Assembly (NCBI GenBank): GCA_030657355.1
Contig: CP131056.1
Span: 2,376,501-2,440,500, forward strand
DNA: 64,000 nt
Direction of reading: 5' to 3'
From: Radicibacter daui
Lineage (GTDB): Bacteria; Pseudomonadota; Alphaproteobacteria; Radicibacterales; Radicibacteraceae
The stretch's first letter is position 1; every line of letters begins with the position of its first letter. The notes beneath the pieces are model-generated. The model searched no databases. It had not been told where the DNA came from and was given only the letters and a program-made list of their open reading frames with translations. A program made the translations under genes and the position numbers. Below are positions 26,043 through 33,976 of this stretch, piece after piece.

Positions 26043-27416
26043 TTAGTTGCTGTCGACCCCCCACCACTTCGACCGCACGGTGTTGTAGTGGACAGTGGGA
26101 TCATAGGCCTTCACGTCGAGCTGCAGCCCGCCGACCGTCAAAGCGCCGATAGCAGACATCAGATTGAGGGCGGCAACAGCTTCGTCACGCTGCGCACTGG
26201 CAAGCGAGACCTGCGCATCGAGCAGGTCCTGCTCGCTGTCGAGCATGTCGAGAACGGTACGGGAGCCGACATTGGTCTCCTGCCGCACGCCGTCGAGGGC
26301 GACACCGGCATATTCGACCTGAGCCTTGATCGACTTGATCTGGGCACGGGCCGTCATCAGCGAGGTCCAGGCCCGCACGACACTGTCGTTGGTCTCACGG
26401 CGGGTCTGGTCCAGCTCCTGCTTGCTCTGCAGCAGCGACTGGCGCGAGGCGCGGATCGTCGAATATTCGACACCCTGCTGGTAGATCGGCACCGAAAGCC
26501 TGGCGATGACGGAGCCCTGCGTGGCAGTGGCGCCCGGCAGCGAGCTCACATTGTCATAGCCATAGCTGGCAGCGCCGGTCACCGAGATGCTGGGCCGCAG
26601 CGAGGCGTCGGCCGCATTGGCGGTTTCCTGCGCCACGGTCACCTGCTGGTCAGCTGCCCGCAGGGTCGGGCTGTTCTTGTTGGCAAGCGCCAGCGCATCA
26701 TCCAGCGACTTCGGCAGGAACGGGTCCAGCGAGGCCGCAGCGCTCAGCGTGCCCGGCGCCGCGCCGACAACACGCTCATAGATGGCCTTCTGCGACACCA
26801 GATTGCCTTCGGAATTGATGCGGGCCGCCGTAGCGCCGGCAACGCGCGATTCCGCGAGGCTCACATCGGTGCGGGTAATCTCGCCTACATTGAAGCGGTC
26901 ACGCGTCGCTTCGAGCTGACGCTGCAGGACCTGCTCGTTGTTGGTGTTGAGCTCTACCGTTGCCTGGGCAAGGAAGACGTCATTATAGGCGGTGCCGGCA
27001 TCCAGCAGCACACTCTGCTCGGTGGCGAGCAGCCGGGCGCGTTCGACCTGCACCTGGGCCTCGGCCTTGTTCACCGCCGCTTCGGTGCGGCCGAAGGTGT
27101 AGATCGGCTGGGTTACGGTGATGCCGATTTCGGACGGGTTCACATCCTCGGAATCAGACTTGTTGGTGTCGATATGGCTGGCGCCGGTGCTGGCCTCGCC
27201 GGAAACCGACGGGCGATAGCCGCCGAGTGCCTGCGGCACATTTTCATCCACCGCCCGCAGGGCCGACCGTTCGGCATCGAGCGCGGGGCTGGTCTGATAA
27301 GCCTGGGAGAGCGTATCGAAGAGCGTTTGCGCAGAGGCCGGCGCGGCGGCCACGAACATGGTGCTGGACAGTAGAGCACCGGCAAGGCTGAGACCGGTCT
27401 TGGCGCGAACGGACAT
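26043..27416 (-). CDS. tolC: TolC-family outer-membrane channel
   Basis: 457 residues. Signal peptide about 1-29 (cleavage near PASAQT). The two repeats of long coiled helices and strands are evident: ALDAERSALRAVDENVPQALGGYRPSVS, QPIYTFGRTEAAVNKAEAQ, then the second repeat SPTLRAADQQVTVAQETANA and VPIYQQGVEYSTIRASRQSLLQSKQ. Forms the exit duct of type I secretion and efflux pumps. No inner-membrane partner is adjacent. ATG 27416; a small inverted repeat ACGGAA-AG-TTCCGT lies at 27447-27460 in the leader. Confidence 0.94.
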   Translation of the reverse strand: MSVRAKTGLSLAGALLSSTMFVAAAPASAQTLFDTLSQAYQTSPALDAERSALRAVDENVPQALGGYRPSVSGEASTGASHIDTNKSDSEDVNPSEIGITVTQPIYTFGRTEAAVNKAEAQVQVERARLLATEQSVLLDAGTAYNDVFLAQATVELNTNNEQVLQRQLEATRDRFNVGEITRTDVSLAESRVAGATAARINSEGNLVSQKAIYERVVGAAPGTLSAAASLDPFLPKSLDDALALANKNSPTLRAADQQVTVAQETANAADASLRPSISVTGAASYGYDNVSSLPGATATQGSVIARLSVPIYQQGVEYSTIRASRQSLLQSKQELDQTRRETNDSVVRAWTSLMTARAQIKSIKAQVEYAGVALDGVRQETNVGSRTVLDMLDSEQDLLDAQVSLASAQRDEAVAALNLMSAIGALTVGGLQLDVKAYDPTVHYNTVRSKWWGVDSN

Positions 27417-27446
27417 CGGTTTACCCTTCTTGATCGGTCGTTATGA

Positions 27447-27460
27447 ACGGAAAGTTCCGT
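27447..27460. promoter_or_regulatory. Short inverted repeat upstream of tolC
   Basis: Arms ACGGAA and TTCCGT (6 bp each, 2-base spacer) lie 31 bases before the tolC ATG. It could be an operator or a weak leader hairpin; no matching regulator is evident. Confidence 0.35.
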
Positions 27461-27588
27461 CCCGGGCCTACGGGGGCTTGGGGGCGACTGCCCCGCCGCT
27501 GGATGTAATTCACACCCGTTGCCGAGAATGGCAGGCACCCTATACGCAATTCAGTCTGCCACAATGTTAACGCCTTCACGCCACGCTA

Positions 27589-27617
27589 TTGGCCGAAAAG
27601 ATTTTTCTTCCGGCCAA
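27589..27617 (-). terminator. Possible terminator after the PCMT-like gene
   Basis: A 7-bp stem (27589-27595 with 27611-27617) can extend inward through AAAAGA/TCTT pairing. It lies 38 bases beyond the stop at 27655, but no clean T run follows on the minus strand. Confidence 0.45.
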
Positions 27618-27654
27618 CAAGCGCGGCGCTGCACCGAATACTAAACCGCGAGCC

Positions 27655-28308
27655 TCAGAATACGAAGGCCGGCTTGGCTTCGAAACCGGGAACGATCGGC
27701 GTGCCGGCATCGAACAGCTCCCGCCGGGAGACATTCTTGCCCACGCGCTCGAACAGCACGGCGTGGCCGACGAGCCCCTTGCGCACCACGGTGACGAGAC
27801 GGCCACCCTCGGCAAGCTGGCCCAGCAGCGACTGTGGCACCTCGGAAACCGCACCGGCTAGAACGATCACGTTGTAAGGCGCCTGCTCCGGATAGCCGCG
27901 CTGCAGGTCGCCCTTGACCACGGCAGCGTTGGTGATTTCCAGCTCGCCGATCAGCGTCTGGGCCCGGGCGGCCAGCGCTTCGTCGCTCTCGATGCCGACG
28001 ACGGTGCTGGCGAGGTGCGAAATGACAGCGAGCGAATAACCGCTGCCGCAGCCGATATCGAGTACCACATCGCTGGCGCCGATGCTGGCGGCCTGCAGCA
28101 GACGGGCGAGTACCATCGGCTCGATCAGGTGGCGGCCCGGCGCGCAGGCGATATCTTCATCGATATAGGCAAAGCCGCGCTGTGCTTCCGGCAGGAACTT
28201 CTCGCGCGGCACAACAGCCATCGCGTCGACGATACGGCTGTCGGTCACCTTGTTCGGCCGGATCTGGCCTTCGATCATATTCATACGCGCTTGCGCGAAG
28301 AGGCTCAT
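27655..28308 (-). CDS. PCMT-family methyltransferase, second paralogue
   Basis: 217 residues, related to protein-L-isoaspartate methyltransferase but distinct from pcm at 11.7 kb. SAM motif I is VVLDIGCGSGYSLAVIS (about 80-96); PREKFLPEAQRGFAYIDEDI replaces the usual PCMT N-terminal motif, and FDAGTPIVPGFEAKPAFVF ends the protein. Start ATG 28308 (MSLFAQARMNMIEGQIRPNKVTD), which is the usual beginning of this branch; a frame to 28395 is open but unsupported. Such genes commonly stand upstream of tolC in alphaproteobacteria. The true substrate is unknown. Confidence 0.82.
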   Translation of the reverse strand: MSLFAQARMNMIEGQIRPNKVTDSRIVDAMAVVPREKFLPEAQRGFAYIDEDIACAPGRHLIEPMVLARLLQAASIGASDVVLDIGCGSGYSLAVISHLASTVVGIESDEALAARAQTLIGELEITNAAVVKGDLQRGYPEQAPYNVIVLAGAVSEVPQSLLGQLAEGGRLVTVVRKGLVGHAVLFERVGKNVSRRELFDAGTPIVPGFEAKPAFVF

Positions 28309-28583
28309 TTTGCTCGTCCTGATTATTGCCCCGGCAAACACTGCGGTCCCTGCTCTCTCCCTCCCGATCGCGGGAACGGAACCTGCAGGAGGCACGGGTG
28401 TCTGCTGATATTGCCTGCCCCCTGTATAATGTGCCGGGGCCGGTTAGACAACGCGAGGAAATCGTTCCGGAAAGCCGCAGGGGCACGAGGATGAAAATCT
28501 GATCGCATCGCCCCTTGACCACCCCTTGTCCCGTCGCTATACCACCGCCACCCCAAAGCAGGGTGGCCGTCGCGCAAGTGTCT

Positions 28584-28657
28584 GGCCCGGTGGCAGAGTG
28601 GTCATGCAGAGGACTGCAAATCCTCGTACATCGGTTCGATTCCGGTCCGGGCCTCCA
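28584..28657 (+). tRNA. tRNA-Cys (GCA)
   Basis: 74 bases with encoded CCA. Acceptor arm GGCCCGG pairs CCGGGCC; the anticodon arm GAGGA-CTGCAAA-TCCTC gives anticodon GCA at 28616-28618; the T arm contains GGTTCGATTCC. Structure is complete. Confidence 0.97.
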
Positions 28658-28771
28658 TCACTCGAAATTTTTCGGGAGATGGTTAAAAAAAAGTCGGTTA
28701 AAGCGGTTGGAAGATCGTTCGGCTTTTGATATGAAGCGCGCCGCGTCAGGTGACGATTTGCTGGTTGCCAT

Positions 28772-28847
28772 TCCGTGGTAGCTCAGTTGGTAGAGCAGGC
28801 GGCTGTTAACCGCCCGGTCGTAGGTTCGAGTCCTACCCACGGAGCCA
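28772..28847 (+). tRNA. tRNA-Asn (GTT), copy 1
   Basis: 76 bases with encoded CCA. Acceptor TCCGTGG pairs CCACGGA; anticodon arm GGCGG-CTGTTAA-CCGCC, anticodon GTT at 28805-28807; T loop GTTCGAGTC. Identical to the copy starting at 28880. Confidence 0.97.
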
Positions 28848-28879
28848 GCAATCCTCGTCCCCTCGCCTGCTTATAGTGT

Positions 28880-28955
28880 TCCGTGGTAGCTCAGTTGGTA
28901 GAGCAGGCGGCTGTTAACCGCCCGGTCGTAGGTTCGAGTCCTACCCACGGAGCCA
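28880..28955 (+). tRNA. tRNA-Asn (GTT), copy 2
   Basis: A second 76-base gene identical to copy 1, 32 bases downstream. The flanking bases differ outside the gene, so only the tRNA itself is conserved. Confidence 0.97.
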
Positions 28956-29023
28956 TTCTCTCCCGACAGAGATTGAGCTCGCGCCGGCCGTGATGGCGGT
29001 TGATGAATGCGTTCACCTTCGGG

Positions 29024-29773
29024 TCAGCCGCGCGGATAAACCCCGTTCAGCACTTCATCGAAATGTTCCCGCACCACCTCGTTGCAGGCGCAACTGAGGG
29101 TGCGCAGCGCCTCTATGTCGTCGATTGACAGCACGCCACGATGCCAGCGCAGCAGGCCGCGATGTTTCCAGTTCGCCACCAGCCGGTTGATGTAGCTGCG
29201 CCCGACCCCCAGCATGCCGGCCAGTTGCTCCTGGGTCAGCGGCACCCGCTCCTCGCCCGTTCGCGCCACAGCCTCCAGCAACCATTTGGCCATGCGCTGC
29301 TCGATGGAATGGACGGCATTGCAGGCGGTTGCCTGTAAAACCTGCGCCAGCAGGCAATCGGCATACCGGGCCAGAAGGTGCCGGATGGTCGAGGAGCGCA
29401 TCTTGGCTTCTTCAAGCCGGGAGGTCTGGATGCGGATCAGCGGGCCCGGATGCTGCACGATGGCCCGGGTGAAGGCCGGCAGCTGGCCCTGTGAGACGAT
29501 TCCGCCAACGGCCCCTTCCCGCCCCACCAGCGCGGTTTCGATGGAAGCACCGTCGGCAAACACGACCCGGAACGACACCAGTGTCGGACCGCAGGGAAAA
29601 TATGAATAATCCACCGCGTCTCCGGGCTCGAGCAGAACGTGCCCGACCGGAGGGGACCACGTTTCAGCCAGTGGCAGCAACAGCACCAGATCCGGCGTCT
29701 GCAGTTTGCCGAGCAGGCGATTTTCTACCATCCTTGTAATGTCTGTTAACGATTTCGACGTACGTTGGTCCAT
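29024..29773 (-). CDS. Crp/Fnr-family transcription regulator
   Basis: 249 residues. The N-terminal half is a cyclic-nucleotide-binding-like beta barrel (VGHVLLEPGDAVDYSYFPCGPTLVSF); the C-terminal winged helix has LTQEQLAGMLGVGRSYINRLVANWKHRGLL as recognition unit. No Fe-S cysteine cluster of the Fnr kind at the N-terminus. ATG 29773 has GGAG upstream; the frame opens at a TTG three codons earlier. It is divergent from the phytochrome operon with 149 bases between, and a perfect palindrome lies in that gap, so it is a candidate regulator of the operon. The ligand is unknown. Confidence 0.82.
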   Translation of the reverse strand: MDQRTSKSLTDITRMVENRLLGKLQTPDLVLLLPLAETWSPPVGHVLLEPGDAVDYSYFPCGPTLVSFRVVFADGASIETALVGREGAVGGIVSQGQLPAFTRAIVQHPGPLIRIQTSRLEEAKMRSSTIRHLLARYADCLLAQVLQATACNAVHSIEQRMAKWLLEAVARTGEERVPLTQEQLAGMLGVGRSYINRLVANWKHRGLLRWHRGVLSIDDIEALRTLSCACNEVVREHFDEVLNGVYPRG

Positions 29774-29833
29774 CTTGGACAATCTCCAGGTTATCTCCGC
29801 TCCTACAACCTGAACGACCCATCAACTCCGAAT

Positions 29834-29847
29834 GTTCACTAGTGAAC
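29834..29847. promoter_or_regulatory. 14-bp perfect palindrome, candidate operator
   Basis: GTTCACTAGTGAAC is self-complementary across all 14 bases. Its right end overlaps the putative -35 element of the heme oxygenase promoter, the place where a repressor would act. The divergent Crp/Fnr-type gene is the obvious candidate protein. Confidence 0.6.
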
Positions 29848-29874
29848 TTACAGTCGGGGTCGGGGCTGTATAAT
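29847..29874 (+). promoter_or_regulatory. Sigma-70-type promoter of the bphO-bphP operon
   Basis: A perfect TATAAT at 29869-29874 with CTTACA at 29847-29852 (four of six matches to TTGACA) spaced 16 bases apart. Transcription would begin near 29881, about 42 bases before the ATG at 29923. Confidence 0.6.
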
Positions 29875-29922
29875 GCGGCGCCATAGCTCCCCGCCGCGAA
29901 GACCGAAAAGTGACCACAGAAC

Positions 29923-30540
29923 ATGAACTTCCAGCAGGCGAGCCAGTTGCAGCAAAAACGGCCTGAAGCCGCCTCGGCTGTTCCGTCCGCCAGTGTCCGG
30001 TTTGCCCTGAAAGAAGCGACCGCCGATGCCCATCGGCGGCTTGATGCCCTTTCTGCGCGCTTTAATCTCTCGGACGACGCCGGTTACCGCGATTTCCTCA
30101 TGGCCTCGGCAGCGGCGCTGCTGCCACTTGAGGCCGCGCTTGAGCGCGGCGGTGTCGCGCAGCTTCTGGAAGACTGGCCAAGCCGGACCCGGGCAAGTGC
30201 GATCTGTGCCGATCTCCAGGGGCTGGAGGGGGATATTCCCGACGCCAGGTCCGTTACACTGCCGGCCTCACCCGCCGCCCTTTTTGGCGTCCTTTATGTT
30301 CTGGAAGGTTCGCGCCTTGGTGCGCGTTTTGTGCTGAAGCAGCTGGAGCCGGCCGGTGAGCGGGTGCGCCAGAACGTGCGGTACCTGACCCATGGCCGCG
30401 AACAGGACCTGTGGCGTTCCTTTGCCGCCCGGCTGGAGAGTGAAGCGACAATCGCCGGTGACCTTGCGACGACTATCGCAGCCGCTCATACGGCGTTTGG
30501 CGTTTTCCTCGACCGGTTCGCCGCAGGGCCTGCATCATGA
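29923..30540 (+). CDS. bphO: Heme oxygenase (biliverdin-producing)
   Basis: 205 residues. Bacterial heme oxygenase of the BphO type: RFALKEATADAHRRLD holds the proximal heme His (His37), and PAALFGVLYVLEGSRLGARFVLKQL the distal helix with its glycines. It opens heme to biliverdin, the chromophore of the phytochrome encoded next. The stop overlaps the bphP start as ATGA, so the enzyme and photoreceptor are co-translated. The ribosome site before ATG 29923 is weak. Confidence 0.92.
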   Translation: MNFQQASQLQQKRPEAASAVPSASVRFALKEATADAHRRLDALSARFNLSDDAGYRDFLMASAAALLPLEAALERGGVAQLLEDWPSRTRASAICADLQGLEGDIPDARSVTLPASPAALFGVLYVLEGSRLGARFVLKQLEPAGERVRQNVRYLTHGREQDLWRSFAARLESEATIAGDLATTIAAAHTAFGVFLDRFAAGPAS

Positions 30541-32750
30541 GCCGCTCCTCCGCCCCCGCGGCGGGCGCCGGCGTTGACCTGACGACGTGCGACCGCGAGC
30601 CGATCCACATTCCCGGGTCGGTCCAGTCGCATGGCTGCCTTCTGGCGTGCGATCCCGCCACCTTTGTCATTCGCCGTCATTCGGCCAACGCCGCAAACCT
30701 GCTGCGGGCAGAAATGCCCTCACTGCCGGGCCGCCCGCTCGGCGAGGTGATTGGCAAGGAAGCGGCGCATGCCGCCCTCAATGCGCTTGCCAAATCGGTA
30801 ACGCCCGCCCGCCCCGGCCTTTATTTCGGCATGCCGTGCGGGAATGACGCCGGCACTTTCGACATTGCCGCCCACTCCTATGGCGGCAATGCAATTTTCG
30901 AGTTCATGCCCAGCCCGGATCCGGGCGAACGCGGCGATATGGAGCTGGTGCGCGCCGTCATGCACCGCCTGAGCGCGGCCACGACGGTGGAGGGCCTGCT
31001 GCGCGGAACGCCCCGGCTGCTTCAGGAAGCGCTGGGGTATGACCGTGTGATGATCTACCAGTTCAGCGAGGACGGCGCCGGCAAGGTGGTCGCCGAAAGC
31101 CGCCGGCCGGACCTTGAATCCTTTCTGGGGCAGTGGTTTCCGGCCTCGGACATTCCGCAGCAGGCCCGCGCGCTTTACGTCAAGAACATCATCCGCGTGA
31201 TCGGTGACGCCGGGGATACCGGGGCGACCATCGAACCCCTCCTCGATGCATCGGGTCAGCCGCTCGATCTTTCCTTCGCCCAGCTGCGCAGCGTCTCCCC
31301 GATTCATCTGGAATATCTGCGCAATATGGGCGTTCGGGCCTCAATGTCGGTGTCGATTATCGTGGATGGCGCGCTGTGGGGGCTGATTGCCTGCCACCAC
31401 TATTCCGCCCGCCCGCTCTCCCTTACCACCCGCCTCAATGCCGAGCTTTTCGGCCAGTTCTTCTCCATGCAGGTGCAGACCCTGCATCAGCAACGCGCCA
31501 TCGACGCCTCGGCCCGGGCCCGTCGCAAGCTGGATGCGCTGTTTCAGGATCTCGCGCAGGAAGAAAGCCCGGCCCGCCTCTTCGGCCAGAATATCGGCGA
31601 GCTGGCGGAGATCATCCGGTGCGACGGGGTTGGCATCCATTTTGATGGCGCGATCACGGTATCCGGCCTCACGCCCCCCACCCGCATTCTCCACGCGATC
31701 GCCCGGCTCGCCCATGAGCAGGCGCCGGGGCAGATATGGGCCACCCATTCTCTTCCCTCGCACATGGCCCTGCCCGAGGGGATGCTGGAAAGCGTTGCCG
31801 GGGTGCTGGCCGTGCCGCTCAGCCAGCTGTCGCAGGACTATGTGCTGTTCTTCCGCCAGGAGGTAGTGCGTACCATCGACTGGGCGGGCGATCCGAACAA
31901 GCAGTACGAAACCGGCCCCCTTGGCGACAGGCTGACGCCGCGCAAGAGTTTTGCCCTCTGGCAGGAGACGGTGCGCGGCCAATCCGTCCCGTGGGAAGCA
32001 TTCGCCCGCGAGGCGGCGGAAACGCTGCGGGTTGGCATGATGGAAGTCATCATGCGCCAGGGCGAATTGCTGGCCGAAGAGCGCCGCAAGGCGGAAATTC
32101 GCCAGAAACGTCTGAATGACGAGCTCAACCACCGCGTCAAGAACATCCTGGCCCTGATCCGCTCGCTCGTTCGTCAGGGCGCCAGCGAAAAGCGGCCGAT
32201 GGCCGATTATGTCGCCGCACTCGAAGGCCGCATCCTCGCACTTTCAAATGCGCATGATCAGGTTTTACGAGGCGATGGCGGTGGATCGCTTGCCACGCTG
32301 GTTGGCGCCGAAGCCGAACCCTATCTGTCGCGGGTCCGCGTTGGCGGGCCGGAAGTCGTGCTCGATGCACGCGCCTATTCCGTTCTGGCGCTGGTGATCC
32401 ACGAGCTTCTGACCAACGCCGCCAAATATGGCGCCCTGTCCCGGTCCGCCGGACATCTGGATGTCGGCTGGACGCTCACCGAAGACTGCGACTGCGTAAT
32501 CACCTGGCTGGAAAGCGGCGGCCCCCTCGTCTCGCCACCGACACGGCGGGGATTCGGCGCCACGCTGGTGGATCGCGCCGTTCCCTACGATCTCGGGGGC
32601 ACCAGCGAGATCGACTATCACCCGGACGGCGTTCGCGCCCGGCTGGTTATTCCGTCCCGCTATGTGCGGGCAACACCGGCAACAGCCGGCACGGGCATCG
32701 AAACGGAGACGAAAGTGGAGCCAGAGGGTTTTCCCGGCGTGATCTGCTGA
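30537..32750 (+). CDS. bphP: Bacteriophytochrome with HWE histidine kinase
   Basis: 737 residues. PAS-GAF-PHY photosensory core and a C-terminal HWE kinase. Cys18 (DLTTCDREPIHIPG) is the biliverdin attachment site; the GAF motif FPASDIPQQARALY is at 201-214, the PHY tongue motif LTPRKSF at 466-472 with WAGDP at 449-453. In the kinase the phospho-acceptor is His532 (DELNHRVKNILAL), the N box HELLTNAAKYGALS is at 622-635 and the WxE feature WLESGG at 657-662. The stop overlaps the response regulator start (TGATG). Red/far-red light sensing is expected. Confidence 0.94.
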   Translation: MSRSSAPAAGAGVDLTTCDREPIHIPGSVQSHGCLLACDPATFVIRRHSANAANLLRAEMPSLPGRPLGEVIGKEAAHAALNALAKSVTPARPGLYFGMPCGNDAGTFDIAAHSYGGNAIFEFMPSPDPGERGDMELVRAVMHRLSAATTVEGLLRGTPRLLQEALGYDRVMIYQFSEDGAGKVVAESRRPDLESFLGQWFPASDIPQQARALYVKNIIRVIGDAGDTGATIEPLLDASGQPLDLSFAQLRSVSPIHLEYLRNMGVRASMSVSIIVDGALWGLIACHHYSARPLSLTTRLNAELFGQFFSMQVQTLHQQRAIDASARARRKLDALFQDLAQEESPARLFGQNIGELAEIIRCDGVGIHFDGAITVSGLTPPTRILHAIARLAHEQAPGQIWATHSLPSHMALPEGMLESVAGVLAVPLSQLSQDYVLFFRQEVVRTIDWAGDPNKQYETGPLGDRLTPRKSFALWQETVRGQSVPWEAFAREAAETLRVGMMEVIMRQGELLAEERRKAEIRQKRLNDELNHRVKNILALIRSLVRQGASEKRPMADYVAALEGRILALSNAHDQVLRGDGGGSLATLVGAEAEPYLSRVRVGGPEVVLDARAYSVLALVIHELLTNAAKYGALSRSAGHLDVGWTLTEDCDCVITWLESGGPLVSPPTRRGFGATLVDRAVPYDLGGTSEIDYHPDGVRARLVIPSRYVRATPATAGTGIETETKVEPEGFPGVIC

Positions 32751-33118
32751 TGGGACTGCGTGTTCTGCTGGTTGAAGACCAGCTGGTTATCGCGCTGGAG
32801 GCGGAAGCCTGCCTCGCAGACCTCGGCGCTGCTGCGGTTGATACCGCCGCAACCGAGCGTGAGGCGATGGAGGCCATTCGCCGGGCGGCGCCGGACCTTG
32901 CCGTTCTGGACCTCAATCTTGGTGGTGCCTCAACGTCTATCGGCATCGCCCGGGAGCTGGCAAAGCGCGGCATCCGGTTTATTTTTGCGACCGGCTACGG
33001 CGACGGATCGATGCTTCCTGACGACATGAAGGACGTCGCCATTGTCCGCAAACCCTATAACGCCTGGATGCTCGGTCAGGTCATTGAGCTGGCGCTGAAG
33101 GCCAACCCGGCCGGCTGA
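32750..33118 (+). CDS. Single-domain response regulator (FATGUY-type receiver)
   Basis: 122 residues, a receiver domain only. Acidic pair at VEDQ (Glu9, Asp10), phosphorylation site Asp54 (LAVLDLNLGG), Thr81 in FATGYG and Lys101 in VRKPYN. The FATG-Y stretch places it with receivers that, in alphaproteobacteria, relay phosphate from HWE kinases and often influence the PhyR-NepR-EcfG general stress response. No output domain. Translationally coupled to bphP, so the phytochrome kinase is its likely donor. Confidence 0.9.
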   Translation: MGLRVLLVEDQLVIALEAEACLADLGAAAVDTAATEREAMEAIRRAAPDLAVLDLNLGGASTSIGIARELAKRGIRFIFATGYGDGSMLPDDMKDVAIVRKPYNAWMLGQVIELALKANPAG

Positions 33119-33219
33119 GCGTTGCCCGTCCCTGCCCGCAGCCGAACCCCGGACTTGCCAACCGCCTGTCCGGCTGCTGTCCTGCGCCCACCGACAGGCA
33201 AAATGGACAGCGTTTCTCC

Positions 33220-33816
33220 ATGCATTACCGCATCGTCTCCCGCGATCCCCTGCACAAGGGTTTCTTCAAGCTTGAGCGTTTCGTCTTCGAGCACGAGCTT
33301 TTTGCCGGCGGCACGGCACAGATGGAGCGGGAAATCCTGGTGCGGGCGCAGGCAGCAGCGCTGCTGCCCTATGATCCGGTACGCGACGAGGTTGTGCTGA
33401 TCGAGCAGTTTCGCGCCGGCCCGGCTGCCGTGCTCGATCGCGCCTGGATGATCGAGGCTGTCGCCGGCATCATCGACACCCATGAAACACCGGACCGCGT
33501 TGCCCGTCGCGAAGCGCTGGAGGAAGCGGGGCTGGAAGTCGGCCGGGTGCTGGAGGCGCCCGTTTTCTACCCCTCGCCCGGCGGCTGCGACGAAAAAGTC
33601 TTCTGCTACATCGGCGAGGTCGATGCCTCGGCAGCGGGCGGCATGTTCGGCCTTGAACATGAGGGCGAGGATATCCGCGCCTTCGTCCTGCCCTTTGCCG
33701 AAGCCATCGAGTGGCTGGAGGCCGGGCGGCTCGATAACTCCGCCACGCTGGTGCTGATGATGTGGCTGGAGCGCAAACGGACGCAGCTCCGGCGCGACTG
33801 GGCCGGGGTGGTTTAA
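33220..33816 (+). CDS. nudF: ADP-ribose pyrophosphatase, Nudix family
   Basis: 198 residues. The full Nudix box GX5EX7REUXEEXGU is at 83-105, with G83, E89, R97, E98, E101, E102 and G104 in place. YPSPGGCDEKVFCYIGEV after the box and the N-terminal QREILVRAQAAALLPYD-like segment are typical of ADP-ribose hydrolases. ATG 33220 has no strong ribosome site. It stands alone between the phytochrome operon and the sulfur genes. Confidence 0.88.
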   Translation: MHYRIVSRDPLHKGFFKLERFVFEHELFAGGTAQMEREILVRAQAAALLPYDPVRDEVVLIEQFRAGPAAVLDRAWMIEAVAGIIDTHETPDRVARREALEEAGLEVGRVLEAPVFYPSPGGCDEKVFCYIGEVDASAAGGMFGLEHEGEDIRAFVLPFAEAIEWLEAGRLDNSATLVLMMWLERKRTQLRRDWAGVV

Positions 33817-33976
33817 TTCACACAAAAAAATGATTTTACACAAATGGAGTGCTTGAACCAACCCGGCAGCGAGGCTAGCTTCCTGCCATCACGCCCTCGC
33901 CACTTTGCGGGGAGCACAACCTGATGCCCTTTGCCGCCGGCGCCGTAAAATCCGGCTGCCACAGCAGGCAAGGAAC

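Noticed and set aside
28683-28701. CtrA box near tRNA-Cys
   Set aside because: TTAA and TTAA are 11 bases apart, not 7.
29833-29852. PpsR/CrtJ-type light-repressor site TGT-N12-ACA
   Set aside because: TGT and ACA are present but 14 bases apart, not 12, and no photosynthesis genes are near.
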